A stretch of DNA of 64,000 bases, from positions 1,105,079-1,169,078 of the forward strand of contig NZ_CH672429.1 of the NCBI RefSeq assembly GCF_000153025.1. Direction: 5' to 3'. This DNA comes from Marinomonas sp. MED121 (lineage in GTDB: Bacteria > Pseudomonadota > Gammaproteobacteria > Pseudomonadales > Marinomonadaceae). This document shows, piece after piece, positions 17,567 to 26,793 of the stretch. Each line of letters opens with the position of its first letter. The stretch's first letter is position 1. Below the pieces are notes generated by a model that saw only the letters and a program-made list of their open reading frames with translations, was not told where the DNA came from and made no database searches. The translations under genes and the position numbers were made by a program.

Positions 17567-17682
17567 ATTGTCCATAATTTGAGCAGGCCTGTAAAGTCAG
17601 ATTAGAGCTTATTTAACCGATCGGTCAGATAAATAAAAATTTAGCTTTCACATTATAAAAACACAGATTAACCTAAGCTTGC

Positions 17683-18156
17683 CTATCCTCTAGGGAAGAC
17701 CCGCTTAAATCGTTCTAACACCAAGATCATATCTTCTTGTGGAGTAATCTTTAATTCATCACATTCTTGGCTGAAAAAATCCCAATGGGCTTCACGCCAC
17801 CAGCTTAGGCTTTTATCCCCTTCTCCTTCTGCTGCAGCAAACTCAGGTGTGACGTCTTGATAAGCGCATTGGCTCACTGAGGTAATCTCGATAATACAGA
17901 TAGGCTCGCCGTCCCAGTTGGTGACGACCTGCAAGGCACCCACTTCTGGCATAGGGTCATTCTCATGCTCGTACCAATAAGCCATGCTACAACTGGCTGT
18001 TTTCTCATCCTTTAAAATAAGCTCAGCACACACGTTGGCATTATATTCATCAGCGCAAAAATAATCGGCGCTGACCGCTTTTATCTTAGCTTGCTGAGCT
18101 TTAGAAAGGCTTTTGAAATAAGTATCGTAAAAAGTTTGAGCTCTGGCTTCCATCAT
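17683..18156 (-). CDS. ASCH-domain protein (PUA-like RNA-binding fold)
   Basis: The 157-aa product shows the ASCH pattern of the YqfB/COG4405 type: DEKTASCS (about 50), GEPICIIEITSV (84-95) and the EGEGDKSLSWWREAHWDFF segment near 110-130. The fold is related to PUA and usually binds RNA or modified nucleosides; some members are amidohydrolases for acylated cytidines. It is followed by no operon partner. The precise substrate is unknown. Confidence 0.82.
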   Translation of the reverse strand: MMEARAQTFYDTYFKSLSKAQQAKIKAVSADYFCADEYNANVCAELILKDEKTASCSMAYWYEHENDPMPEVGALQVVTNWDGEPICIIEITSVSQCAYQDVTPEFAAAEGEGDKSLSWWREAHWDFFSQECDELKITPQEDMILVLERFKRVFPRG

Positions 18157-18236
18157 GTCTCCCTGACGATTTAATGCGGTAAATATGGCTTAAATTAATA
18201 ACGCATATAATACAGAGAGAAAGCCCAAAATGGCGA

Positions 18237-18617
18237 CTAAACATGTTGATCAAATAAAATAACATTGCCATCTGGGTCTTTAACCGTAAAACTAGCAGGC
18301 CCCTGTTTAGCATAGGCTTGCAAGTCCGGCACCTCTAGCCCCTGCTCCTTAAGCTGTTGATGGATAGAACGGATATCTGTTGCTTCACTCACCCCATCCG
18401 CATTTTGATCCCAACCTGGGTTAAAGGTCAGCATATTAGTGTCAAACATGCCCTGAAATAAGCCAATAATGTGATCGCCATTTTTCATCACCAACCAATG
18501 CTTTGCCTGATCACCTGCAAAAATACTAAAACCCAGTTTTTCATAAAACTCTCGCGAAAGCTGAATATCTTTCACCGTTAAACTCATTGAAAAAGCCCCT
18601 AACTCCATACTATTCAC
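18237..18617 (-). CDS. VOC/glyoxalase-fold protein
   Basis: A 126-aa single-domain VOC protein: SMSLTVKDIQLSREFYEKLGF at the start and SFTVKDPDGNVILFDQHV at the end, one beta-alpha-beta-beta-beta pair. Members are lyases, dioxygenases or drug-binding proteins. It is not diagnostic of a substrate. It sits upstream of the ASCH gene on the same strand, separated by 80 bp. Confidence 0.82.
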   Translation of the reverse strand: MNSMELGAFSMSLTVKDIQLSREFYEKLGFSIFAGDQAKHWLVMKNGDHIIGLFQGMFDTNMLTFNPGWDQNADGVSEATDIRSIHQQLKEQGLEVPDLQAYAKQGPASFTVKDPDGNVILFDQHV

Positions 18618-18783
18618 CTCAAATCAATCAGTTGTTTCCATTTATTTTTTTAAAGTATAGCTGCGAAATTTTATTGCTTAGAAAAGCCTTGAGGAAATAG
18701 CGAAATCTAAAGACTAGAGCTAGCTTTAAATAGTCAAAGATCATCACTTTATTCTTATTCAAAGCTTTGCTTGGAGATTAATC

Positions 18784-19557
18784 GTGTCGGTGATATGCCA
18801 GCGTCTTATTCACTTCCTCTTTTGCTTGCTCCTGTGCGTCCCAGTGAGCTCGCTCTTGGCAAACTCTATTGAAGCGTTAGATTATATTACCGAGCAATAT
18901 GCGCCTTATAATTACCAAGATGAATCAGGCATTCCCCAAGGTATGGCTGTCGAAGTGCTTAACAAGGTTTGGGAAGTGTTGGACATTCCCCCACAAAAGA
19001 TTGATATTTTCCCATGGGCCAGGGGCTACTCATTGGCCCTTAATAAAAAAAACACCCTACTTTTTTCCACCACCCGCAGCCCCTCAAGAGAAGACTTATT
19101 TAAATGGGCTTGCCCTATTATTGATATCAGAATCGTCCTCATTTCACTTAAAAAAAACAAGATGAATATTCGCTCAATTGAAGAGGCAAAGCAATTTAAG
19201 GTGGTGGCGATTAAATCTGATATTGGTCAGCAGCTCTTGCTAGATAAAGCCTTTGAAGACGATCAGATTTACCTGTCCAACTTTTTAGCAAGTGCGATCA
19301 GAATGTTGAAATACGGCCATGTGGATTTACTATCAAGCGCCGAAACAACCACGTTTTCAAAGCTAGAGGAAATGGGTGAGAAGCTTGATCAGTATGAAAC
19401 CGCTTGGGTATTAGAAACCAATCCATCTTGTTTTGCCTTTCATCATGAAGTGGATGACAAGCTAATCGCAAAGTTTCAAACAGCCCTTGATCAGGTCAAT
19501 GCCATCCCAGGTTTTATTCAAGGCCTAAAGCAAAAGTATCAATTAGAAGACCACTAA
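18784..19557 (+). CDS. Periplasmic solute-binding protein, family 3, orphan
   Basis: A 257-aa protein starting at GTG, with GGAG nine bases upstream, a signal peptide ending around SSLLANS and the SBP3 core (YAPYNYQDESGIPQGMAVEV, then IFPWARGYSLAL). The FPWARGY-type segment is shared with the other orphans here. No transport partners adjoin. It may be a ligand sensor or serve a distant ABC permease. Confidence 0.85.
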   Translation: MSVICQRLIHFLFCLLLCVPVSSLLANSIEALDYITEQYAPYNYQDESGIPQGMAVEVLNKVWEVLDIPPQKIDIFPWARGYSLALNKKNTLLFSTTRSPSREDLFKWACPIIDIRIVLISLKKNKMNIRSIEEAKQFKVVAIKSDIGQQLLLDKAFEDDQIYLSNFLASAIRMLKYGHVDLLSSAETTTFSKLEEMGEKLDQYETAWVLETNPSCFAFHHEVDDKLIAKFQTALDQVNAIPGFIQGLKQKYQLEDH

Positions 19558-19680
19558 ATATGTCATTAAAAGCCTTGCGCTCCTTCCTCTTAACTCATCC
19601 TTATGTGATGACGAGCTTAAATTAGCAGCACGCACTGTTTCGATATTTTTGCCAAATTTGATCTAACGAAGGTCTTGTTG

Positions 19681-20145
19681 TCATAGGGTTTGAGGCTCCA
19701 AACTCATGGAAATAAACCATTTAGGCTGCATATTCTCAAAGTCTTTTCTTAGGTGTGAAGTTAAAGACTGAGATGAATCGAGCACATAACCTTGTCCATT
19801 AACACGCTTAAACACAACCCAGTGCCAAAAACCTTCACCAGCCTCTTCGTAGTATTTAATGGCTAATAAAGCGAGATCTGGCAAGGCCTCCCAACTCGTA
19901 AAAGGGGTCTCTTCCGTATGTGTTTTTATATTATATTGAGCCAATAATGTACGAACATAGCCCGTATCCGAAAAGAGTTTTGTATCATCCGCAAAGATGC
20001 CTAATTGATTCGCTTGGGCTTTTACTTCCTGATAACTAAGGCCCAAAGTATTCGCAACACTGGCAATACCACAGCCTGTTTGCTCATCTTGCCTGATCGG
20101 ATTCAGACTCATGAGATTTGGCGATTTTATGTTTTGTTTTACCAT
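19681..20145 (-). CDS. C39-like papain-fold cysteine peptidase
   Basis: About 154 aa from the ATG at 20145, chosen because AAGGA lies nine bases upstream; a longer frame running into ada is unlikely. A catalytic triad is visible: Cys25 in TGCGIAS, His108 in FWHWVVF and Asp123 in VLDSS. The family resembles the bacteriocin-leader C39 peptidases, but no ABC transporter is fused or adjacent, so it is a stand-alone enzyme of unknown substrate. Confidence 0.78.
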   Translation of the reverse strand: MVKQNIKSPNLMSLNPIRQDEQTGCGIASVANTLGLSYQEVKAQANQLGIFADDTKLFSDTGYVRTLLAQYNIKTHTEETPFTSWEALPDLALLAIKYYEEAGEGFWHWVVFKRVNGQGYVLDSSQSLTSHLRKDFENMQPKWFISMSLEPQTL

Positions 20146-20191
20146 TTGTTGCATGTCCTTTTTTAACTGATTTTCTCGTGATGACAGCTTG

Positions 20192-21262
20192 TTATTCAGA
20201 TACTGAAACTGCACGCCTCTCTGCATCCAGAAGAGTACGTTTTCGCTCCAATCCCCAACGATAACCACCCAAACTGCCATCCCCTCTTAAGACTCGGTGA
20301 CAGGGAATCAAAACACCTATAGAGTTTTTGCCACAGGCTGTCGCTACCGCACGAAAGGCTCTGGGTTTGTCTATCCCTTGTGCTACTTCTGAATAACTCA
20401 GTACATCTCCCTCTTTAATACTTAAAAGGAACTGCCACACTCGCATCTGAAAGGCTGTGCCTCGCATATCTAAAGGTAAGTCAGGTCTAGGGGCGCCTTG
20501 GCTAATATGCTGATTAAGCGCCTCTATCCAGTTGGATAATTCGATCGAATCTTGGGCATCACTTGGGGTTAATTCGGCCTTAGGAAACTCCGCCTGCATT
20601 TGCTCGATTAAGCTTTTTTCATCTTCACCAAACTGCGCGAAACAAACCCCTTTTTGCGTGGCGGCCATGGCAATTAACCCTAAAGACGTGGACGCAAAAC
20701 CATAAGAGATATGCTCCCCTTTTCCACCCGCTCGATAGGCTTTTGGACTCATACCAAGGTGTCTTGATGCTTGCCCGTATACGCGACTAATAGAGCTATA
20801 ACCTGAAGCAAAAATAGCATCGGTTATCGGCTCTCCAGCTTGTAAGGATTGCTTGAATTGTCCCATACGTAAGGCATCTTGATAGGCTTTAGGGGTTACT
20901 CCAAATGCTAATTTAAAACGACGTTGTAACCAAGACGCTGAGAGCCCAACCACCAGAGCCAGTTGCTCTAGAGAAAGGCTTTCTTCCAAGTGATTTTGAA
21001 TATAACGTGCCACCTCCACAAGCTGGTTGAGTTCCGTCATATCTTCGTTGGCAAGGCAGCGTTTACAAGCACGAAAGCCTGCTAGTAAGGCGAGTTCTTT
21101 TGAGGAAAAGTAGCGGATATTTTCGGCTTTCGCCTGACGCGATGGGCAAGAGGGCTGGCAAAAAATACCTGTGGTCACGACTCCATAAACAAATTTTCCA
21201 TCATAACTTGTATCACGGTCTTTAACGGCTTGCGCCATCTTTGATTCAGTTAGCTTAGACAT
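20192..21262 (-). CDS. ada: Ada: adaptive-response activator and O6-methylguanine-DNA methyltransferase
   Basis: Full-length Ada (356 aa). The N-terminal Zn site has Cys35, Cys39, Cys66 and Cys69 (GIFCQPSC...CKRC), which takes methyl groups from phosphotriesters; an AraC-type HTH spans about 85-185. The C-terminal methyltransferase has the PCHR motif with Cys321, matching the E. coli numbering. It repairs alkylated DNA and activates alkylation-response genes. It lies just upstream of the C39-like gene; AlkB-like genes are distant (35860). Confidence 0.96.
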   Translation of the reverse strand: MSKLTESKMAQAVKDRDTSYDGKFVYGVVTTGIFCQPSCPSRQAKAENIRYFSSKELALLAGFRACKRCLANEDMTELNQLVEVARYIQNHLEESLSLEQLALVVGLSASWLQRRFKLAFGVTPKAYQDALRMGQFKQSLQAGEPITDAIFASGYSSISRVYGQASRHLGMSPKAYRAGGKGEHISYGFASTSLGLIAMAATQKGVCFAQFGEDEKSLIEQMQAEFPKAELTPSDAQDSIELSNWIEALNQHISQGAPRPDLPLDMRGTAFQMRVWQFLLSIKEGDVLSYSEVAQGIDKPRAFRAVATACGKNSIGVLIPCHRVLRGDGSLGGYRWGLERKRTLLDAERRAVSVSE

Positions 21263-21397
21263 AGAATCACCTACCCTCTTACTTAAAGCGAATTAAGACT
21301 GACACCCAAAAGTGGGTAAGTCAGCCTTAATCATTAAGCATACGCTAACATGAAACCATCCAATTCTTGTTTCGTAATTTCACTCTTTCTAAAAAAG

Positions 21398-22597
21398 TTA
21401 AATCACACTCATCATGCTAGCAAACACACACCAAGCCACAATGAACAAAGGAGATTTCTTCCAGAAAGTCAGTAAGCCATAACCTAGAATCACAATAACA
21501 AAATCCAAATTAGAACTAATCGCCGAAGTAAAAATAGGGTCGTAAAGAGCCGCAGCCAAAATGCCCACTACAGCAGCGTTAATACCTGCAATCACATAGG
21601 CAAGGTTTGCCTTATGACTGATGCTTTGCCAAAGAGGCAGCACACCTGCAAGTAATAGAAAGCCAGGTAAAAACATAAAGATCAGTGCACTAAACGCACC
21701 CGCTAGATAACCAAACTCAGTGGGAATCAAAGCGCCTAAATAAGCGGCAAAGGCGAACATAGGCCCAGGAATCGCTTGTGAAGCACCGTAACCTGCTAAG
21801 AAGTTTTCGTTAGTTACCCAACCTGTGGCCACTACTGATTCTTCAATCAAGGGTAGCACCACATGGCCACCACCAAACACCAAAGCACCCGCCTGATAAA
21901 AGGCTTGCGCTATGGCCATAAGCCCTTCTGCTGGCACTAGGATGAAAAAGGCTAACAGTGCAAAAAACACGGTTAAAAGACTTAAACCTAAGCGCTTACC
22001 ATAAGGTACTTGCAGTTGAGAGTGAGCTTCTAGATTAACACTACGACATAAGAACAAACCGGCAACACCTGCAAGTAGGACCACAAGAATTTGCGCCCAA
22101 GCAAAGCCACTTAATAAAACAGCACTCGCTGCAAGTATGGCGATACTTGCCCTTTGCTTATCAGGGCAAAGCTTTTTACCCATGCCTATCACGGCATCAG
22201 CCACCACAATACAGGCAACCAATTTAAGACCATGAATTAAGGCTTCACCATAGGTATTGGATAACAAAGGCAATGCGCTGGCAAAGCCAATTAAAATAGC
22301 GACAGAAGGTAAGGTGAAGGCTAAAAAGGCTGCAATAGCACCCAGCCAACCGGCTTTTAATAAACCAATTGCAAAACCTAATTGGCTACTAGCAGGGCCG
22401 GGTAAAAACTGGCAGATAGCAAGTAATTGACCAAATTGACTTTCGCTAACCCAAGCTTTTTCTTCCACAAAGGTTTTACGGAAATAGCCGATATGGGCAG
22501 CTGGGCCTCCAAAAGAAGTTAACCCTAATTTTAAGAAGCTTAAAAAGACTGTGAAAACAGATACTTGCGCATTCTCACTGGCGACTTGACTAGACAT
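21398..22597 (-). CDS. chrA: Chromate transporter, two-domain ChrA type
   Basis: The 399-aa membrane protein has two homologous halves, each with a CHR signature: GLTSFGGPAAHIGYFRK with LCQFLPGPASSQLGFAIG-like residues in the first, and GALVFGGGHVVLPL with SQAIPGPMF in the second. ChrA effluxes chromate. It is monocistronic. The start ATG at 22597 is preceded by GAGCAAAC. No chrB regulator is adjacent. Confidence 0.92.
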   Translation of the reverse strand: MSSQVASENAQVSVFTVFLSFLKLGLTSFGGPAAHIGYFRKTFVEEKAWVSESQFGQLLAICQFLPGPASSQLGFAIGLLKAGWLGAIAAFLAFTLPSVAILIGFASALPLLSNTYGEALIHGLKLVACIVVADAVIGMGKKLCPDKQRASIAILAASAVLLSGFAWAQILVVLLAGVAGLFLCRSVNLEAHSQLQVPYGKRLGLSLLTVFFALLAFFILVPAEGLMAIAQAFYQAGALVFGGGHVVLPLIEESVVATGWVTNENFLAGYGASQAIPGPMFAFAAYLGALIPTEFGYLAGAFSALIFMFLPGFLLLAGVLPLWQSISHKANLAYVIAGINAAVVGILAAALYDPIFTSAISSNLDFVIVILGYGLLTFWKKSPLFIVAWCVFASMMSVI

Positions 22598-22721
22598 TGT
22601 TTGCTCTTCCTATGTTACGAGCCCAAGAGTCTATTAAGAAGTTGTTACAAAGTATATTGCGGCTCAAAATAAATTTTAGTTTTTGTCACTTTTCACCTTT
22701 TAACCTTTAACCTTTAACCTT

Positions 22722-23288
22722 TCACAGTTCAAGCACAAAATAATCTAGCCCAGATGAATCATAAAGAGAGACCGCTGACACAGGGCGCATGCCCAGTTTA
22801 TGTAAAACCTTTTTAGAGGCATGATTCTCTGTTACAGCGACACCATATACCTTTTTATGGGAGGTATTCTTACTCATAAAATCTAAGGCTAAAGCTGAGG
22901 CTTCAGCAGTGTAACCCAGCCCTTCATACTCCTTTATTAAGGCAAAACGAATATCAAGTTCACCACCTTTGGGAGTGTATTCAATTCCCACAAAACCGAT
23001 CGGTGTTAGAGCATAGGCAAGCTCGTCTAGGTTTGAGCCTTCTTCCTTTGAACATTGGCTTTTCAGCTCATCGTAATTTTCATCTTTTAAGCCAATCACA
23101 AAGGTGCCAAATCCATGGTCATGCCAATGCTGAAGTCGCTTGTGCAGATATTTTTCACGTTGAATCAGACTTAAAGGAGAGCCTGAGGGTAAAAAGCGAG
23201 TCTGCTTAGGACAGGCCAATATTTCACTAAATAAAGCAAAATCTGCAATTGATGGCTGACTTAAAACCAGCCTTTCGGTGGTTAACAT
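22722..23288 (-). CDS. GNAT acetyltransferase, RimJ/RimL-like
   Basis: A 188-aa enzyme starting at the ATG at 23288, which has AAAGGAGAGG six bases upstream; a start seven codons earlier would lie on that site. The sequence MLTTERLVLSQPSIADFALF and the acetyl-CoA loop YEGLGYTAEASALALDF, followed by NHASKKVLHKLGM, are typical of N-terminal protein or small-molecule acetyltransferases. The upstream gap holds a MITE. Confidence 0.85.
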   Translation of the reverse strand: MLTTERLVLSQPSIADFALFSEILACPKQTRFLPSGSPLSLIQREKYLHKRLQHWHDHGFGTFVIGLKDENYDELKSQCSKEEGSNLDELAYALTPIGFVGIEYTPKGGELDIRFALIKEYEGLGYTAEASALALDFMSKNTSHKKVYGVAVTENHASKKVLHKLGMRPVSAVSLYDSSGLDYFVLEL

Positions 23289-23371
23289 CTTACGCCTCTC
23301 CTTTAGCATGATTTAAATCGGTATCCATTAGCCTAGTGAAATTAACTCACCAGATAGGCTTGAGCAAGTTA

Positions 23372-23688
23372 AGGAACCTGCGATTAAGTCACCTCTTCAC
23401 AGTCTGCTTTTTAAAGTTATATGGGAAAAAAGTGACAAACAAGGCGTTACTTTGCGTTTATTAATAGAAAGTCATTGTAGGTACCTTTCGAGAAGTGACA
23501 ACACAGGGTGTTACTTTTTCTGAAATGCCGTTTAGGTATTCTTCAAAGACCCGAAGGGCGTGGTCTAAAAGCCCTATCTTTATGTTGAGGCCCTTATCAA
23601 TAGAATAACTATTAAGTAGCGCTCCTCGCCATAAATCTAGCGGCTTTTATCCACACGCTGAGGCGGGAGGACTTATTCGCAGGTTCCT
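23372..23688 (+). mobile_element. MITE-like element, copy A (317 bp)
   Basis: Ends are AGGAACCTGCGATTAAGTC on the left and the inverse GACTTATTCGCAGGTTCCT-like sequence on the right, flanked by TA on both sides. The interior is non-coding. Close relatives lie at 27170, 37118 and 61982. The right end abuts the stop codon of the GNAT gene, which needs the flanking TA. TA duplications and short inverted ends suggest a Tc1/mariner-IS630-type transposase acting in trans. Confidence 0.9.
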
Positions 23689-24137
23689 TAAACATTCTCA
23701 TTGCTTGAAGCATTGAAGGAATACATACGGATTTCGTCCCGTGCAAACCAGCCCAGCTTTTCATAAAAAGCTTGGGCTTTGAGGTTGTCTTGATGCACAA
23801 ACAAGTGGGTTTTAGGTATGCCGATTTCAGCCAGTGCACCAATAGATTTTTCCACCAACTGATAGCCAATTTTCTGGCCTCGATGCGCTTGAGAGACAGC
23901 AAGGTGTTGCAGGTATCCACGACGACCATCTGTACCAACGAGTACAGCACCAATTAACTTAGTTTGATGCGTATTTCCTTGGTCTAGGGCGACAAAACTC
24001 AAACCTGCGTTTCGTTCTAGGTAATAACCAATACTTTCTTTCGAATCACAATCCCGTAATGACATGCTCTCTGTTTGCTGCCAAAGGCTGATAACCTCTT
24101 CATAGTCCTTTAATTGCATTTCACGAAGTATAATCAC
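23688..24137 (-). CDS. GNAT acetyltransferase, YpeA-like
   Basis: 149 aa, with VLVGTDGRRGYLQHLAVSQAHRGQKIGYQLV as the acetyl-CoA binding region (about 67-95) and QAFYEKLGW near the C-terminus. It resembles the YpeA/PhnO group. The stop codon lies exactly at the MITE junction, but the flanking sequence would give the same TAA without the element, so the protein is not truncated. Confidence 0.86.
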   Translation of the reverse strand: MIILREMQLKDYEEVISLWQQTESMSLRDCDSKESIGYYLERNAGLSFVALDQGNTHQTKLIGAVLVGTDGRRGYLQHLAVSQAHRGQKIGYQLVEKSIGALAEIGIPKTHLFVHQDNLKAQAFYEKLGWFARDEIRMYSFNASSNENV

Positions 24138-24246
24138 TTTAGCCCCATCCTTTTTAGCAAGCTAACCTATTGAAACATAAAGTTAAGTTAACAAGGCAAG
24201 CAAAAAACAACAAGACAAACAAAAAAACAACAAGGCAGAAGACGCT

Positions 24247-24276
24247 AACTGAGAACAAAAACGGTTTTGCTCTCAG
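24247..24276 (-). terminator. Hairpin downstream of aspA
   Basis: ACTGAGAgCAAAACCGTTTT... folds back onto TTCTCAGT about 20 bp after the aspA stop. There is no long T-run, so confidence is moderate. Confidence 0.5.
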
Positions 24277-24295
24277 TGTTTAGCATGAAAAATCA

Positions 24296-25696
24296 CTAAG
24301 CAATTAAGGCGGGAGCTACCATGTTTTCTGGGCTTAATAATTGGTTTACTTCGTCTTCACTTAAAAGCGCTTCTTCTATAATCAAGGCTTTCACCGTATT
24401 ACCCGAATGCAACGCGGTATTGGCAATACGAGATGCATTGGCATAACCGATATGAGGCACAAGGGCGGTGATGATACCAATACTGTTTTCCACATGGGCA
24501 GCACAGGTTTCTTCATTGGCTTTGATGCCTTTTATGCAGCGGTGTTCCATCATCTCACAGGCTTGAGTCAGCATTTTCAGTGAGTTAAGCAGGTTGTAGA
24601 TAATCATGGGTTCCATGGCGTTAAGCTGTAATTGTCCTGCTTCTGCGGCCAATGAAACCGCCATATCTGAGGCCATCACCTGATAAGCAGTTTGGTTCAT
24701 CGCCTCTGGAATCACAGGGTTCACTTTGCCCGGCATAATGGAAGAACCAGGTTGCATGGCTGGTAATTGGATTTCACCTAACCCAGTTCTTGGGCCACTT
24801 GAGAGTAACCTAAGGTCATTACTCATCTTGCTTAGCTTGATCGCAAGGCGTTTTAGTATGCCTGAGAAGAACACAAACGCCCCCATGTCGGAGGTGGCTT
24901 CTACCAAGTTAGAGGCAGGCACAAATGGCTTAGCCGATAATTCGGCAAGGTTAGCCACAGCGAGGCTGGCATAACCTGCGGGGGTATTAATGCCTGTTCC
25001 TATGGCAGTGCCACCTAGGTTTACCTCGCATAACAGGGTGCAGGCTTCACGAATTCTATCTATGTCTTCACCAAGATTGACGGCAAAGGCATCAAATTCT
25101 TGTCCTAAGGTCATAGGCACTGCATCTTGTAACTGAGTGCGGCCCATTTTTAAAATATGAGAAAATTCACGGCCTTTTTCTTCTAGCGCACCTTTAAGAG
25201 AAGCCAGGCTTGGAATAAAATTTTCAGCGGCATATTGAATTCCCAAGCAAGCGGCGGTGGGGTAAGCATCATTCGTTGATTGGCAGCAGTTTACATCATC
25301 ATTTGGGTGTAAATACTGATACTCCCCTTTTTGATGCCCCATCAATTCAAGCCCAATATTAGCAATGACTTCGTTAGCATTCATGTTAGTGGAAGTACCC
25401 GCGCCACCTTGAATCACATCCACAATAAATTGGTCATGATAATTGCCAATGATGAGCTCTTCACAGGCACCCACTATGGCTTCGGCTTTATTTTCTGGAA
25501 TCAGGTTGAGAGCTTGGTTGGTTCTAGCGGCCGCGGCTTTAACCATGGCTAACGCCACAATCAAGTCGGGAAAATGTGAAATAGGGACACCTGTAACAGA
25601 GAAGTTTTGCGCCGCTCTTAAGGTTTGAATTCCATAATAAGCATCGGCAGGTACATCCATTTTACCCAGCAAGTCATACTCTAAACGCATTGTCAT
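24296..25696 (-). CDS. aspA: Aspartate ammonia-lyase
   Basis: Converts L-aspartate to fumarate and ammonia. The fumarase/aspartase signature GSSIMPGKVNP is present around residue 325, with GGAGTSTNMNANEV near 100. Length (about 466 aa from the ATG at 25696) is normal; an ATG six codons upstream also exists. The 5' region holds an intrinsic terminator on the same strand, and the divergent gene is an XRE-type regulator. Confidence 0.95.
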   Translation of the reverse strand: MTMRLEYDLLGKMDVPADAYYGIQTLRAAQNFSVTGVPISHFPDLIVALAMVKAAAARTNQALNLIPENKAEAIVGACEELIIGNYHDQFIVDVIQGGAGTSTNMNANEVIANIGLELMGHQKGEYQYLHPNDDVNCCQSTNDAYPTAACLGIQYAAENFIPSLASLKGALEEKGREFSHILKMGRTQLQDAVPMTLGQEFDAFAVNLGEDIDRIREACTLLCEVNLGGTAIGTGINTPAGYASLAVANLAELSAKPFVPASNLVEATSDMGAFVFFSGILKRLAIKLSKMSNDLRLLSSGPRTGLGEIQLPAMQPGSSIMPGKVNPVIPEAMNQTAYQVMASDMAVSLAAEAGQLQLNAMEPMIIYNLLNSLKMLTQACEMMEHRCIKGIKANEETCAAHVENSIGIITALVPHIGYANASRIANTALHSGNTVKALIIEEALLSEDEVNQLLSPENMVAPALIA

Positions 25697-25731
25697 CTTA
25701 GTTAACCCTTTCATTCAAAACACTGAACTAG

Positions 25732-25769
25732 CAAAAAAGCCCTGCTCTGACCTTAATCCAGAACAGGGC
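25732..25769 (-). terminator. Intrinsic terminator in the aspA leader (possible attenuator)
   Basis: On the minus strand GCCCTGTTCTG pairs with CAGAGCAGGGC and is followed by TTTTTT, 36 nt before the aspA start. Since the next upstream gene is on the other strand, it must act on aspA leader RNA or stop antisense read-through. Confidence 0.65.
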
Positions 25770-25847
25770 AAACGCTGTATTTCAAGCAAGCAGAGTTAAT
25801 GTAACGTGAGCGCTATCCCTTTAGGTAGTTTGTAACCTGTATCATTT

Positions 25848-25886
25848 TAGTGCTACTTGATGCTAAATTAGCATCAAGTAGCACTA
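25848..25886. promoter_or_regulatory. 39-bp near-perfect palindrome between aspA and the XRE gene
   Basis: TAGTGCTACTTGATGCTAA is followed by one A and then its exact reverse complement (19-bp arms). It lies 34 bp before the XRE-type regulator start, so it is a likely operator, or a cruciform/terminator-like structure without a T-run. Confidence 0.6.
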
Positions 25887-25920
25887 TACATTTGATCTAA
25901 ACACTCTCTGGGTAGATGAT

Positions 25921-26739
25921 ATGAATCACGATTTTCAAGCCAACCTAAAATTACTTTGTAGCTTTTATAAGTCTATTTCTGAAGTTTGCCGCCGACTCGA
26001 CATTAATCGTGCACAATTTAATCGCTACCTTAATGGCACAACCTTTCCCTCAACAAATACCCTGCGACGCTTTTGTGACTTTTTTGGCGTGGAAGTTGAA
26101 GAAATAAAGCTGCCCCACCAGCAGTTTCAACGTCTTGTTCAAGTAAAGCCTGAGCCTTTAAATACAAGCGCTAGCCAAGCCTCTGACCCCGCGCTTATTT
26201 ACCAGCAAAGAGTGATGCAAATGGGACAAAAAGGCTTAGATAAATATCTGGGTTATTATTTTGAGTATTATCTTTCTATGGCTTACCCCGGCAAGATATT
26301 AAGAACCCTGGTGTGTCTTGAAAAACACGCGGGTAAAACCTATTTCCAACGCACTGAACGTATCCAGAAAAAAGGCAGACGCCATGTGTTCCATGGTAAA
26401 TATAAGGGCATGGTGCAATACCTATCTGATCGTATTTTTATGATGGATTTTGAAACCCTCACCGAATATGAAATTACACAAACTATCCTCTTCCCTTCGT
26501 TTAAGAATCGTATTGATTGCCTAACAGGCCTAAGATTAGGGGTTTCTGGTAGCGGAGAGCGCATGCCTTGCTGTACCCGAGTGGTCTACGAATACCTAGG
26601 TCAAGAAGTGAGCTTTCGTAAGGCGTTTAAACTATGCGGCCTTTATGATCTAGATTCTGATGAGATAGAAAGTGGCATTCGCCAAAATATTCGAAATGAT
26701 ATTAAAGAGGATGAATGGCATTTTAGAGCCCGTTTTTAA
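25921..26739 (+). CDS. XRE-type helix-turn-helix regulator with novel C-terminal domain
   Basis: 272 aa. The first 65 residues form an HTH of the Cro/CI type (ISEVCRRLDINRAQFNRYLNGTTFPSTNTLRRFCDFFGV). The remaining roughly 200 residues are a conserved-looking but unrecognised sensor domain rich in aromatic residues, with CC at MPCCTRVV. The 39-bp palindrome lies immediately upstream, suggesting autoregulation, and aspA is divergent. The ligand is unknown. Confidence 0.78.
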   Translation: MNHDFQANLKLLCSFYKSISEVCRRLDINRAQFNRYLNGTTFPSTNTLRRFCDFFGVEVEEIKLPHQQFQRLVQVKPEPLNTSASQASDPALIYQQRVMQMGQKGLDKYLGYYFEYYLSMAYPGKILRTLVCLEKHAGKTYFQRTERIQKKGRRHVFHGKYKGMVQYLSDRIFMMDFETLTEYEITQTILFPSFKNRIDCLTGLRLGVSGSGERMPCCTRVVYEYLGQEVSFRKAFKLCGLYDLDSDEIESGIRQNIRNDIKEDEWHFRARF

Positions 26740-26793
26740 TGGGCTCATACTGACGTTTGATGATCTGCTCACTCTAATGCCTTACGCAGAGCT

